NCBI RefSeq assembly: GCF_000379665.1
Contig: NZ_KB903369.1
Span: forward strand, 62,202-126,201
DNA length: 64,000 nucleotides
Direction: 5' to 3'
Source of the DNA: Butyricimonas synergistica DSM 23225
GTDB lineage: Bacteria; Bacteroidota; Bacteroidia; Bacteroidales; Marinifilaceae
Below, piece after piece: positions 35,594-44,228 of this stretch (position 1 is the first letter of the stretch; the number at the start of each line of letters is the position of its first letter). The notes under the pieces are model-generated. The model ran no database searches and had not been told where the DNA came from. It worked only from the letters and a program-made list of their open reading frames with translations. A program made the translations under genes and the position numbers.

Positions 35594-35619
35594 GTAACTT
35601 GTAATATTTGAGGTGGTAG

Positions 35620-35697
35620 ATCCTCACGGGTGCTTTTTACAACCAGCGGGAATGGTTGGTCGGGATCATGTTTCGAGAATAAAGCACCCGTGGGGAT
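35620..35697 (+). other. Long-stem secondary structure after system 2
   Basis: ATCCTCACGGGTGCTTT (35620-35636) pairs with AAAGCACCCGTGGGGAT (35681-35697) at 16 of 17 positions, the exception being a G-U pair. The 44-base loop holds a second hairpin, AACCA/TGGTT. There is no strong T-run. It may terminate transcription or protect the 3' end; it could also be a folded RNA. Confidence 0.5.
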
Positions 35698-35755
35698 TAG
35701 CCATTTTGTCATGACACGCGTAACCAAGCGTCAGTTCGGGACGTATATTACAAGT

Positions 35756-35771
35756 TGGTACATAGTTTGTA
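35756..35771 (+). promoter_or_regulatory. Sigma-54-like element before cbpA
   Basis: TGGTAC, 5 bases, TTGTA gives the correct 10-base spacing between GG and the -12 position, but the -12 dinucleotide is GT instead of GC. It is weaker than the hsp20 element and may be chance. Confidence 0.3.
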
Positions 35772-35805
35772 TTAACATATTATAGAATGTATAAATCATA
35801 AAAGT

Positions 35806-36714
35806 ATGGCCTATATAGATTACTATAAGATTTTAGGGGTTGATAAAAGTGCTTCGCGGGATGATATCAAGAAGGCTTTTAAAAAGTTGGCCAGAAAGTA
35901 TCACCCGGACTTGAACCCGAATGACCCGAATGCCAAGCAACGCTTTCAGGAGATAAACGAGGCAAACGAAGTATTGGGCGATCCGGAAAAGCGGAAAAAA
36001 TATGACCAATACGGGGAACACTGGAAACACGCCGATGAATTTGAAGCCCAGAAGCAGCGTCAGCAACAAGGTGGAGGTTTCGCTGGCGGCGGTCAATACT
36101 GGTCGTCGGGAGGCGGATTCTCCGGGATGGGGGATGAGGGCGAATTTTCAGACTTCTTTGAATCCCTGTTCGGTTCTCGTCGGGGCGGAGGACGTTCCGC
36201 TGGATTCCGGGGACAGGACTATAATGCAGAATTACACTTATCGTTCCACGATGCGGCGAAGACGCACAAGCAAGTGTTATCGGTAAACGGTAAAAATATA
36301 CGGATCACCGTTCCGGCAGGAGTGGCTGACGGACAGACCATCAAGTTGAAAGAACAAGGCGCTCCCGGTGTGAATGGCGGACCCAACGGGGATTTGTATA
36401 TCACTTTCGTGATCGCGGAAGACCCGGTATTCAAGCGATTGGGAAATGACCTGTACGTGACGGCTCCTTTGGATCTCTACACGGCAATTCTCGGTGGCGA
36501 ACAAATGGTCGACACGATGGACGGTAAAGTAAAATTGAAAGTAAAACCCGGAACACAAAATGGTGCTAAAGTACGATTGAGGGGTAAAGGTTTTCCCGTG
36601 TACAAGGAAGAAGGCAAATTCGGCGATCTGATCGTGACTTATTCCGTGCAGATTCCGACCAACCTGACGGAGAAACAGAAAGCCTTGTTTAAGGAATTAC
36701 AAAGTCTTAATTAA
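35806..36714 (+). CDS. cbpA: CbpA-type J-domain co-chaperone
   Basis: A 302-residue class B DnaJ-like protein that stimulates the ATPase of DnaK. The J domain is at 4-68 with the essential HPD at 33-35. A Gly/Phe-rich linker (about 85-130, GGGFAGGGQYWSSGGG) follows, then the substrate-binding C-terminal domains at about 133-295 (KQVLSVNGKNIRITVPAGV; VKPGTQNGAKVRLRGKGFP). There is no cysteine-rich zinc finger, which separates it from DnaJ proper. The modulator gene follows after 3 bases, the CbpA-CbpM arrangement known from other bacteria. Confidence 0.93.
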   Translation: MAYIDYYKILGVDKSASRDDIKKAFKKLARKYHPDLNPNDPNAKQRFQEINEANEVLGDPEKRKKYDQYGEHWKHADEFEAQKQRQQQGGGFAGGGQYWSSGGGFSGMGDEGEFSDFFESLFGSRRGGGRSAGFRGQDYNAELHLSFHDAAKTHKQVLSVNGKNIRITVPAGVADGQTIKLKEQGAPGVNGGPNGDLYITFVIAEDPVFKRLGNDLYVTAPLDLYTAILGGEQMVDTMDGKVKLKVKPGTQNGAKVRLRGKGFPVYKEEGKFGDLIVTYSVQIPTNLTEKQKALFKELQSLN

Positions 36715-36717
36715 AAC

Positions 36718-37041
36718 ATGTCAGTTATGCAAGCAGATTTGATAATAGTCAGGGAATATTGCCAGAAAAGCCACGTCGATCCGTCATTTATCATTTCTTT
36801 GGAAGAAGACGGTTTGATTGACATTCAGGTTGTCGATGGGGAGCGTTATTTATCTATTTCTCAATTACGGGATCTGGAGCGGTTTGTACACTGGCATGAA
36901 GATTTATCCGTGAACATCGAGGGCATCGGAGTCATCCACGAGTTGATGGGACGTATGCACGATATGCAGCAGGAACTCGACCAATTACGTCGGGAGGTGC
37001 GGGTGTTTCGTTCGCATTATCTCAACTATTTGGATGAGTAA
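36718..37041 (+). CDS. cbpM: CbpM-like chaperone modulator
   Basis: A 107-residue protein in the MerR-like fold of CbpM, which binds the J domain of CbpA and restrains it. It begins ADLIIVREYCQKSHVDPSFI with the typical VREYC, continues through GLIDIQVVDGERYLSISQLRDL, and ends in a short coiled coil (MQQELDQLRREVRVF). The start ATG at 36718 is followed by another at 36727. Translation is probably coupled to cbpA. Assignment rests on position and pattern together. Confidence 0.85.
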   Translation: MSVMQADLIIVREYCQKSHVDPSFIISLEEDGLIDIQVVDGERYLSISQLRDLERFVHWHEDLSVNIEGIGVIHELMGRMHDMQQELDQLRREVRVFRSHYLNYLDE

Positions 37042-37643
37042 AATGAAGCATGAGAGCGCTACTTTGCCACCCCAAAGTTTGCTCATTTGAATATCCTGAA
37101 AGAGGCAAAACTGTGTGAGATAATGAATAAGGACGCTCATGTTTGTTATTTTGGGGAATATGTTTATTTAAGATTCCCAATTCATGCGATCGGGAGGTCG
37201 GAAAAGATGAATTCACGTGTGCGCATTACGTTTGACTTCCTTTGTTTGCACGAGGGAATTTTGCGAAATGATTTGTTGAAATGTGGAGCATATGGTCTTA
37301 ACATAGAGGCTGTACGGTTTGTGAAGTCTGTCCTGAACTTCATTTCCGCTTGGAGCTCGCTTCATCGGTAAAATGTGCGAAGAATCATGACCGTACTCAT
37401 TAGTTTTAAGTTGCAATAGAAAGAAATTATTTTTCGAAAGTGTTTGCATCCATTTTTTTTGCATTTTGAGAAGTATAAGGGAAACGTATTGAATTAAAAT
37501 ATATTGATATTCAGTGGTATAAATTATTTGCGTGTGATTTGCTCTAGATAAATGAATGTTTTTTAATGTTAAATAAAACAAGGCGGGAGCATGGAATTAG
37601 ATTTTTTTATAAATTACATTCGTATTTATAAATTTATTTGAAT
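37042..37643. other. Intergenic region without a convincing gene
   Basis: Two overlapping open frames (37087-37371 plus, 37213-37581 minus) exist but lack a good start signal and recognisable domains, and each could be chance. The left half is less AT-rich than the right half and reads like the remnant of something coding. The right end (from about 37560) is very AT-rich and should hold the promoter of the next gene, but no clean TAnnTTTG is found. Confidence 0.5.
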
Positions 37644-38046
37644 ATGAAAAAGAATCTTTTTGTGATGTTTTTTTTGCCTTGTGTTAGGTATTGGATTAAG
37701 TAGTACAGCAAAAGCTAATGAACGTACTTATCCTTTTTATAGTTTTGTCGTGAATCAAGAGGGAGGTGTATTGAACGGTGCTTATGTAATTAATACTGAA
37801 CACGGGACTTATTCGGGAGCAATTATTGATGGTTTTTTTTCTGTTGAACTTTTGGCTCCAGGGTTAATATACGTATCAATTTATGTTGATGGTTATGAGG
37901 TGGAGTATGCATATTTTTATGTATTAGATCTCGAGGAGCATGTGTTTCGGTTAACTAAGCAACAAGAGAATTTTTATACTGAAATTCCTTCACCCAAAGA
38001 GGTGGTGATAATGGAACGAAACTTCTTGTGTCTTCGTAAAGATTAA
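37644..38046 (+). pseudogene. Small secreted carboxypeptidase-regulatory-like protein, frameshifted at an 8-T run
   Basis: From the ATG at 37644 the frame reads MKKNLFVMFF and then stops at 37701-37703. The next frame, from the T-run onward, continues CLVLGIGLSSTAKA and about 110 further residues to 38046. With seven instead of eight T at 37668-37675, the two parts join into a single protein of 133 residues with a perfect signal peptide. The mature part (FVVNQEGGVLNGAYVINTEHG, ... GLIYVSIYVDGYE) resembles a carboxypeptidase-regulatory-like beta domain. The interruption could be a sequencing error, a phase-variable off state or a true mutation. If expressed as is, only a weak GTG (37681) could start the second part. 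It is 28 bases before the large fusion gene. Confidence 0.65.
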
Positions 38047-38074
38047 TAAAAATATGGATTGAAAAATAGTAGGA

Positions 38075-41000
38075 ATGGATATTAAAAATAGTTGGCACTC
38101 GGTGTGGCTTGTAGCTCGATACGAGAGTAAAATCATCCGGCGTGATTTTTTGTTTTGGGTGTTGATATTTCTAGTAGTGGGGGTAATTACCTATTATCAA
38201 GCCGTGAAGCAAGGGAACTTTGGGGGAGCTTCGCCCTGGTGTCTTGTGTCTATGCCTTCGTCCATACCGTTGATGAATGCTTATTTGTTTAATATTTTTC
38301 AATCCTTTATTCTAATATTTGTTTGTTCTGGTTGGTATAGGCGCGAGATCCGAACAGATTCATTGCAAGTGATCTATGTTAGACCGCAGGGTAATATCGA
38401 GTACACGATCGGTAAAGCGTTGGGCGTATTTCGAGTATTCTTGGGGGTAAACATGGTTTCGCTGGGGGTGGCCTTTTTAATCAATCTTTTTGCGAGTCAG
38501 GCGCCTCTCCGGTTTTCTTTGTATCTTTACTATTTCTTTTCGCTCAACTTACCGTCGTTGTGTTTCGTGTTAGGTTTTTCGTTTTTGATTGTCCGTTTTG
38601 TGAGGAATGCTGCTTTGTCCTTGTTTATCTTGTTGTGTTGGATTGCTTCCGTGATACTCGTGTTGCCGTCGTTGTTTTACGGGACATTCGATGTGTTGGG
38701 GGTGTTATTACCTAATTTCTTTTCTATGGTGATTGGGCATCCTTTCGTGGGTAATTTTTTCTCTCAACGGATTGCCATTTTTTTGTTAGGAATAGGGTGC
38801 TTGTTTCTTTCAATAATGCTCTCGTGGCGTTTATGTTACGGGAAGAAAGAAAAGATCGGATTGCTTTTTTTTTCAATATTTTTACTCTTCGCCGGGGAGA
38901 TTTTTTCATGGAATTATCACCGTTTTTATTCAGATACCGAAGTTGCTCGTGCCGTTTATCGAGATACCTTCCTCAAATATGGACTCGTGGAAAATATACA
39001 CGTGGAGTATCATGAAATTATTTATCGGCAACAGGGGGCTGAATTAAATCTGTCTTCAAAACTCACCTTGATAAATACCCTTGACCGGGAAGTGGATAGC
39101 GTGATTCTTTACCTTAACCCGGGCTTAAAAGTGCATACACTGGTGTCGGCAGGGCAACCTCTTGGGTACACGAGAGAGCATCAGGCGATCGTTATCTCTC
39201 GGAAAATGCTTCCGTCTGATACATTGCGTCTGTTCATGGAGTATAGTGGGTGTATAGATGAAAATGTCTGTTATTTGGATAAACCTTTGCGTATGTCGAA
39301 TTCTTATGGTGATACCCCTTTTCGTTTTGGACAGCGGTATTGTTATGTTGGAGAAGATTACACGTTGCTTTTACCCGAGGTGTTGTGGTATCCTTTGACG
39401 TATCCCCCAACGAATCTCCATCATCCGGATTTGGTGCAATTGGATTTTACCTCGTTTGTGCTTGATTTGCCAGGGAAAAGTCGTAAGACGGTTATCACGC
39501 AGGGCATGATTCGTCGTGATAAAGAACAGGTGGTTGGTACTGACCCGAAATGCCCGGGATTAACCCTTTGTATTGGTGATTACGAGAAAAAAATAATGTG
39601 GATGGGAAAGTACTCCCTTGAGTTGTATTATTTTCGGGGACACAAATTCTTTGAGAGTTTTCCGCTATTGGATAAAAAAGAAATTAAAAAAATTGTTGCG
39701 GATGTGATGGATGCGAATTCGTTGCTTACTTATCCTTACAAGCGTTTATGTCTCGTGGAGAGTCCTATTTCGTTTTTCGTGCCTATTCGGGAATGGAAAG
39801 GGACAAGCGATTTCATCCAACCCGGTATGATATTTCTTCCCGAACAAGGAACCACCTTGGAGAGAGGAGCGGTCCTTAAAAATTTTGCACGCTCAAGTTT
39901 ACAAGAGGAGAGGCAACCGCAAGAAATCCAACGCTATCGGCTGACCTCCTTGATTCAAGGTACATTATTCAACCCCATATGCCGTTTTTATAAAGGAAGT
40001 ACCCCTATCGAGCGGTTATTCTCTTTTCTAGACAACACTTCTGAAAAAAGCGGGGTTTCATCCCGTTACGTGGAGCCATTATTTTTGGATTATTCTTCTT
40101 ACCTTTTCTCCCGGGATATGGCGGTGGTCGATTATGTTTTGAGGAGAATGAAAATAGAGTGGGATAAATATTATGGTTGGGGGATGATAAATCCGATGCA
40201 AAACGATCTTCCTTTTCTGTCTTATTTTTCGAAGCATAGCTTGGAAGACGCTTTGCGTGATTCTTCGCTTTCGCTTGCTTTCCGCAAGCGTCTACTTACA
40301 CTCAAGACATTGAGTATTAACGCTTATTTGTGTAGTCAAATTCCGAATTACGAGATATATAACTTCTTGGCTGATTTTCAAAACCGGAATCGCTATAAAT
40401 GGCCTACTTTACAGCAATTTAATCGGGAAATAGAGGATAAATATGGTGTAAATATTTATCCTTTTCTGGAAATGTGGTATCGGGATACTGCTTTGCCTTG
40501 TTTCGATGTGCGTGACGTTTCTTTTTTTCGTGTGTCGATGGAACCCGGTTTAGAGCGAAAAGAATACAAGATACATTTTAAGGTCCGTAATACAGGGAAA
40601 GCCGGGGGTACTCTTTCCGTATTGATTACACCTAATGGATTTCGTGTACCTTTCGACACTCATTATTTCTGGATATCCCCGGGAGAATGCAAAGAAGTGA
40701 AATTGTATTTTGATACATATCCTAATTTGTTGACTTTATCTATGGGTGTTGCAGCCAATTTGCCGAATTTTTTTGAATACAGGTGCGAGTCTGCTCCTTG
40801 GACTTCAGACAAACAGATTGGTATTTTTGATTGTACGCCGGGGGTATTTGAAACAAAATCGGATGAAATTATAGTTGATAATGATGATCCCAACTTTCGT
40901 TTAATAGATAAAGACGAGCGGGAGACATTGGCGTTGTTGCGGGGAAAGAAAGAGAAATACAAAGAATTTTGGAAAGCTTCTTCCAGGTGGCAATACACTT

Positions 41001-41413
41001 TGAATAGTTACTGTTATGGAAATACCATAAAGAGTGCTTGCGTGAAACTAGTTGGGGATGGCAGTGCAAAAGCTGAATGGATGACCGAAATCCCGAGAGA
41101 TGGGATTTATGAAATATTTGCGAGATATATCCAGTTCGGACCGCAATATCCCACGTTACCTTCGTTTGCGGAACTTCATTACACGGTCATTAGTGGGGAG
41201 GAGGTTTCCGAGGTCGTGATAGATACAGGTGATCGCTCTGGGATGAAAGGAAGCGAGTATTGGATCTCTCTTGGTGAGTTTGCTTTAAAGGCGGGGCAGG
41301 CTAAAGTGATATTGGATGACCGGGGGAAACAGATGGAGGATGCTAAACGTTTGGTATTTGCGGATGCGATAAAATTTGTACGAAAAATGCATACCCGCTT
41401 GGTGTCCGATTAG
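38075..41413 (+). CDS. ABC-2 permease / M1 aminopeptidase-like / golvesin-like fusion
   Basis: A 1112-residue membrane protein. The first 285 residues hold about seven helices (DFLFWVLIFLVVGVITYY; FQSFILIFVCSGWY; LFILLCWIASVILVLPSLFYG) in the style of an ABC-2 permease. A large extracytoplasmic part (about 290-980) resembles an M1 aminopeptidase scaffold: an N-terminal beta domain (LNLSSKLTLINTL) and a helical region. The HExxH helix expected near residue 620 reads RYRLTSLIQGTLF, so peptidase activity is unlikely. Residues about 990-1105 (AEWMTEIPRDGIYEIFARY; YWISLGEFALKAG; FADAIKFV) resemble a golvesin-type C-terminal beta domain. No ATPase gene is adjacent. AGGA precedes the ATG. Function is unknown; domain calls beyond the helices are from pattern memory. 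Confidence 0.8.
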   Translation: MDIKNSWHSVWLVARYESKIIRRDFLFWVLIFLVVGVITYYQAVKQGNFGGASPWCLVSMPSSIPLMNAYLFNIFQSFILIFVCSGWYRREIRTDSLQVIYVRPQGNIEYTIGKALGVFRVFLGVNMVSLGVAFLINLFASQAPLRFSLYLYYFFSLNLPSLCFVLGFSFLIVRFVRNAALSLFILLCWIASVILVLPSLFYGTFDVLGVLLPNFFSMVIGHPFVGNFFSQRIAIFLLGIGCLFLSIMLSWRLCYGKKEKIGLLFFSIFLLFAGEIFSWNYHRFYSDTEVARAVYRDTFLKYGLVENIHVEYHEIIYRQQGAELNLSSKLTLINTLDREVDSVILYLNPGLKVHTLVSAGQPLGYTREHQAIVISRKMLPSDTLRLFMEYSGCIDENVCYLDKPLRMSNSYGDTPFRFGQRYCYVGEDYTLLLPEVLWYPLTYPPTNLHHPDLVQLDFTSFVLDLPGKSRKTVITQGMIRRDKEQVVGTDPKCPGLTLCIGDYEKKIMWMGKYSLELYYFRGHKFFESFPLLDKKEIKKIVADVMDANSLLTYPYKRLCLVESPISFFVPIREWKGTSDFIQPGMIFLPEQGTTLERGAVLKNFARSSLQEERQPQEIQRYRLTSLIQGTLFNPICRFYKGSTPIERLFSFLDNTSEKSGVSSRYVEPLFLDYSSYLFSRDMAVVDYVLRRMKIEWDKYYGWGMINPMQNDLPFLSYFSKHSLEDALRDSSLSLAFRKRLLTLKTLSINAYLCSQIPNYEIYNFLADFQNRNRYKWPTLQQFNREIEDKYGVNIYPFLEMWYRDTALPCFDVRDVSFFRVSMEPGLERKEYKIHFKVRNTGKAGGTLSVLITPNGFRVPFDTHYFWISPGECKEVKLYFDTYPNLLTLSMGVAANLPNFFEYRCESAPWTSDKQIGIFDCTPGVFETKSDEIIVDNDDPNFRLIDKDERETLALLRGKKEKYKEFWKASSRWQYTLNSYCYGNTIKSACVKLVGDGSAKAEWMTEIPRDGIYEIFARYIQFGPQYPTLPSFAELHYTVISGEEVSEVVIDTGDRSGMKGSEYWISLGEFALKAGQAKVILDDRGKQMEDAKRLVFADAIKFVRKMHTRLVSD

Positions 41414-41552
41414 AAAATGTAACTTTTCTACAACTTATACGGTGACAGTTGGTTTTCAATTTTCGTTGCCTTCTCCCGCTCCTGATGCTTTTCCTGCATG
41501 TGGTGGAGACTTGCATATAATTTCGAGATTATCTTTTTGCGTTTTTGGGGGG

Positions 41553-41594
41553 TGCCTATTATTCTTCTTGATGGAAATAGGCAATCATTTTTTT
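41553..41594 (+). terminator. Terminator after the fusion gene
   Basis: TGCCTATT (41553-41560) pairs with AATAGGCA (41576-41583), followed by a run of seven T at 41588-41594. It overlaps the 3' end of the convergent Sel1 gene. Confidence 0.6.
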
Positions 41595-42532
41595 CGTTTC
41601 TCTATTTCTTTTAAATATTCTTTTGCTTCTTCCTTTCCTGCGGCGAGTGCCTGACGAAGTGTTGCTTCTGCTTTTCCGTCATTTTGTTCGAGAATATTGC
41701 CTTCAAAATACAGTATGCCGAGTTGAAGTGCGGCATCACCATTCCCGCTGCAAGTAGAGATAAATAAGTCCATCTCGATGGATTTTGGGGATTTCCCGTA
41801 CTTTAACCCATGGCATCCGCAATCAAAAAAATAGTCAGCTCTAGTGTCACGATCGTCCAGTGTTTTTTTTATTATTTTTTCAATTTTCCCCAGAAGAATT
41901 TTGGCTTCTTCGTGTCCTTGTGCGGCTGCTAATTTTGCCCATTGTTTTGCCTGTTGTTTCGTTTCATAAAAGTCTCCTTGTGCTTCTGCGTAATAACACA
42001 TTTCTGCAACGTTGAATTGTCCCTCGGCATCTCCGGTTTCCGCTGCTTTGAGATACCAAAAGAGAGCTTTTTCGTAATCCTGGGGGATTCCCCATCCTGT
42101 ATAGTTTAAATTACCCAGGTGTATTTGGGCTGGAACGTGTCCCTGTTCTGCTGCACGGGTCAAGTAAGCTATTCCATGCTCGAAATTTTTGTTCCGGATG
42201 TCTTTTAGTCCCGCCTCCGTGAGTTCTTCGTTTGACAAATCACGGGTATCGCTTTCCTCTTCTTCGTCTTGTAAATCTATCAAAACATTTTTTCTTGTTT
42301 GCGCTTGTTGTGGCGTGTTAGAAGAATATAAGTGTAAAAATAATACGATACCGCATCCTAAAATTCCCCATGAAAGATATTTAACGGTCTTGTTTTTTGT
42401 GATTACCCCGATTAATATTCCAATCAAAATAGTAATAATAATGACCAAAATGCAAATTGTCATGGCGTTTCTTGTTTTTTTATAGTTTATTATTTTGCTG
42501 TCGGAATAGTTTGATTCATTCCGACTATTCAT
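41585..42532 (-). CDS. Sel1-repeat membrane protein
   Basis: A protein of up to 315 residues. Two hydrophobic helices (ICILVIIITILIGILIGVI; YLSWGILGCGIVLFLHLY) are followed by an acidic linker (DLQDEEEESD) and Sel1-like/TPR repeats (HGIAYLTRAAEQGHVPAQIH; KALFWYLKAAETGDAEGQFN; QWAKLAAAQGHEEAKILL; ATLRQALAAGKEEAKEYL). Sel1 repeats are protein-interaction scaffolds. The start is uncertain: an in-frame ATG at 42463 gives MTICILVIII, and a TAATTTTG -7-like element at 42543-42536 would put the transcript start just inside the longer reading. It is a single gene on the minus strand, convergent with the fusion gene. Function is unknown. Confidence 0.8.
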   Translation of the reverse strand: MNSRNESNYSDSKIINYKKTRNAMTICILVIIITILIGILIGVITKNKTVKYLSWGILGCGIVLFLHLYSSNTPQQAQTRKNVLIDLQDEEEESDTRDLSNEELTEAGLKDIRNKNFEHGIAYLTRAAEQGHVPAQIHLGNLNYTGWGIPQDYEKALFWYLKAAETGDAEGQFNVAEMCYYAEAQGDFYETKQQAKQWAKLAAAQGHEEAKILLGKIEKIIKKTLDDRDTRADYFFDCGCHGLKYGKSPKSIEMDLFISTCSGNGDAALQLGILYFEGNILEQNDGKAEATLRQALAAGKEEAKEYLKEIEKRKK

Positions 42533-42669
42533 TCCCAAAATTACAAAAAAATGAAAAGAATAAACTTTTTTGTTTACATTTTCGTTTAGAACGTATAATT
42601 GGTGTACTCGAGAACGAGGATACCGGTTAAGATTGTAAATAGATTATTTTATTGATAAACGTTAAGTGT

Positions 42670-43884
42670 ATGAAAAAGATAAAAGTGGGGCTATTGCCTA
42701 AGATTATCGTGGCGATTATTTTAGGTATAGTATGCGGGCTTTTCTTCCCCGATTGGCTGGTAAGAATATTTTTGACCGTAAATGGTCTGTTCAGTAATTT
42801 TTTGGGATTCATCATTCCTCTGTTGATCTTGGGATTGGTTGCACCCGGTATTGCGGATCTTGGCAAGGGAGCCGGGCGCCTGTTGTTAATCACGGCTTTA
42901 CTGGCTTACGGGTTTACCCTTTTCTCGGGGTTTTTCACTTATTTCGCCTGTGAGTTGAGTTATCCGTGGTTGCTTGGCGACGCTGGGGAATTACACCCGA
43001 TAGAGGCTTCCGCGGCAGTACCGTTGGCACCTTATTTCACGGTGATGATGCCTCCCTTGATGGACGTGATGACTTCCCTCGTGTTGGCATTTACCCTCGG
43101 TCTGGGTATGTCCGTGATCAACGGCGCAACCTTGAAAGGGGCGATGGAAGATTTCAAGGATATTATCAACAGGGTGATTGTTTCGGTGATCATCCCCTTG
43201 TTGCCTCTTTACATCTTTGGTATATTCTTGAATATTTCAAACTCCGGTCAGGTATCCGGCGTGTTGGGCGTGTTCGTGAAAATCATCGTGGTCATTTTCT
43301 TGCTGACTATCGTGCTGTTGTTCATTCAGTTCTTTATTGCCGGGTTCGTGTCGAAGAAGAACCCGCTCCGCCTGTTCCGCAATATGTTGCCCGCGTACAT
43401 GACGGCGTTGGGGACGCAGTCGTCAGCAGCCACGATTCCCGTCACTCTTGAGCAGACGATCAAGAACGGCGTGAACCGGGAATTGGCAGCATTCGTTATT
43501 CCGCTTTGCGCAACGATACATCTCTCGGGCAGCACCATGAAAATCGTGGCTTGTGCTATGGCAATCATGCTGATGTCGGGGATGCCGATCTCCTTCGGGA
43601 TGATGGCTGGCTTTATCTTTATGCTGGGTATCGCTATGGTTGCCGCCCCGGGAGTACCGGGCGGGGCGATTATGGCAGCGTTGGGATTATTGCAATCCAT
43701 GCTCGGCTTCGATGAAACGGCGCAGGGATTGATGATCGCGTTGTATATCGCTATGGATAGTTTCGGTACGGCTTGTAACGTCACGGGTGACGGTGCGATC
43801 GCCGTTATCATGGATCGTATTAACCGTGACAGCAAACACACGGGTACCTGCGAGGAACTGGAAGAGGTCGTGATCATCGAGTAG
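42670..43884 (+). CDS. Dicarboxylate/amino acid:cation symporter (DAACS family)
   Basis: A 404-residue inner-membrane symporter of the glutamate/dicarboxylate family. The ATG at 42670 (MKKIKVGLLPK) is preferred over an upstream TTG. Hallmarks are the serine-rich loop ALGTQSSAATIPVTLEQ (about 250-270), the tip of hairpin 1, with CATIHLSGSTMKIV nearby, the hairpin 2 region VPGGAIMAALGLL, and the conserved helix 8 end MDSFGTACNVTGDGAIAVIM. By family knowledge it couples sodium or protons to uptake of acidic amino acids, serine/threonine or dicarboxylates; the substrate is not clear. It is richer in G+C than the genes to its left. No partner gene is adjacent. Confidence 0.92.
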   Translation: MKKIKVGLLPKIIVAIILGIVCGLFFPDWLVRIFLTVNGLFSNFLGFIIPLLILGLVAPGIADLGKGAGRLLLITALLAYGFTLFSGFFTYFACELSYPWLLGDAGELHPIEASAAVPLAPYFTVMMPPLMDVMTSLVLAFTLGLGMSVINGATLKGAMEDFKDIINRVIVSVIIPLLPLYIFGIFLNISNSGQVSGVLGVFVKIIVVIFLLTIVLLFIQFFIAGFVSKKNPLRLFRNMLPAYMTALGTQSSAATIPVTLEQTIKNGVNRELAAFVIPLCATIHLSGSTMKIVACAMAIMLMSGMPISFGMMAGFIFMLGIAMVAAPGVPGGAIMAALGLLQSMLGFDETAQGLMIALYIAMDSFGTACNVTGDGAIAVIMDRINRDSKHTGTCEELEEVVIIE

Positions 43885-43990
43885 TTATAGGGTAAACAAG
43901 AAGAATACCTGTATTAATTTAATATTACTAGGGGTGTAATCCCGTATCACTCCCGTGTATAATACTTTAATTAAGCTATAGATATCCTGT

Positions 43991-44104
43991 ATGAACGCTA
44001 TTCTAAATAGGGTTCGTATAGGGTTCATATAGGGTTCCTATAGCGTTCATGACGGAATTGAACCGGAATTGATACGGGTATAATATTGAATTATGTCGGG
44101 AATT
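43991..44104. repeat. 11-bp periodic repeat array with flanking inverted repeat
   Basis: Four tandem units start at 44008, 44019, 44030 and 44041: TAGGGTTCGTA, TAGGGTTCATA, TAGGGTTCCTA, TAGCGTTCATG. The same 11-base step continues with CGGAATTGA at 44053 and 44064, and GAATT recurs in phase at 44088. ATGAACGCTAT (43991-44001) is the exact reverse complement of ATAGCGTTCAT (44040-44050), so the first block can also form a hairpin. Confidence 0.65.
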
Positions 44105-44177
44105 GGGTATTTCAACACCGGGTAAACCTATTGATGGGGTAGGATGTGAATGTGTTTGATGTTTTATTCGTTTTCGA

Positions 44178-44208
44178 TTGACTTTTCGAGAGATAATATC
44201 TATATTTG
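44178..44208 (+). promoter_or_regulatory. Housekeeping-type promoter of sigma gene 3
   Basis: TTG (44178-44180) and TATATTTG (44201-44208) are spaced by 20 bases. The element overlaps the upstream part of the longest reading frame, which supports the ATG at 44229 as the true start of the sigma factor. Confidence 0.6.
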
Positions 44209-44228
44209 CTCGCTTTAAAGAGGTGCGT

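Larger units (their letters stand above)
43885..44228. other. Intergenic region with an 11-bp periodic array
   Basis: 344 bases with no gene. A block of 11-bp direct repeats (43991-44104) lies in the middle and the promoter of sigma gene 3 at the right end. No terminator for the symporter gene was recognised. Confidence 0.7.

Noticed and set aside
37087-37581. Overlapping open frames on both strands (37087-37371 plus, 37213-37581 minus)
   Set aside because: Neither has a ribosome-binding site or known domain, and they exclude each other; one may be a remnant, but there is nothing to support a call.
37042-42600. The AT-richer block around the fusion gene as a genomic island
   Set aside because: No integrase, tRNA, direct-repeat ends or transposase are visible; composition alone, judged by eye, is too weak.
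44178-44228. Longer start of sigma 3 at a TTG
   Set aside because: The stretch contains the -33 and -7 elements; the ATG at 44229 has a good Shine-Dalgarno and gives the usual length.
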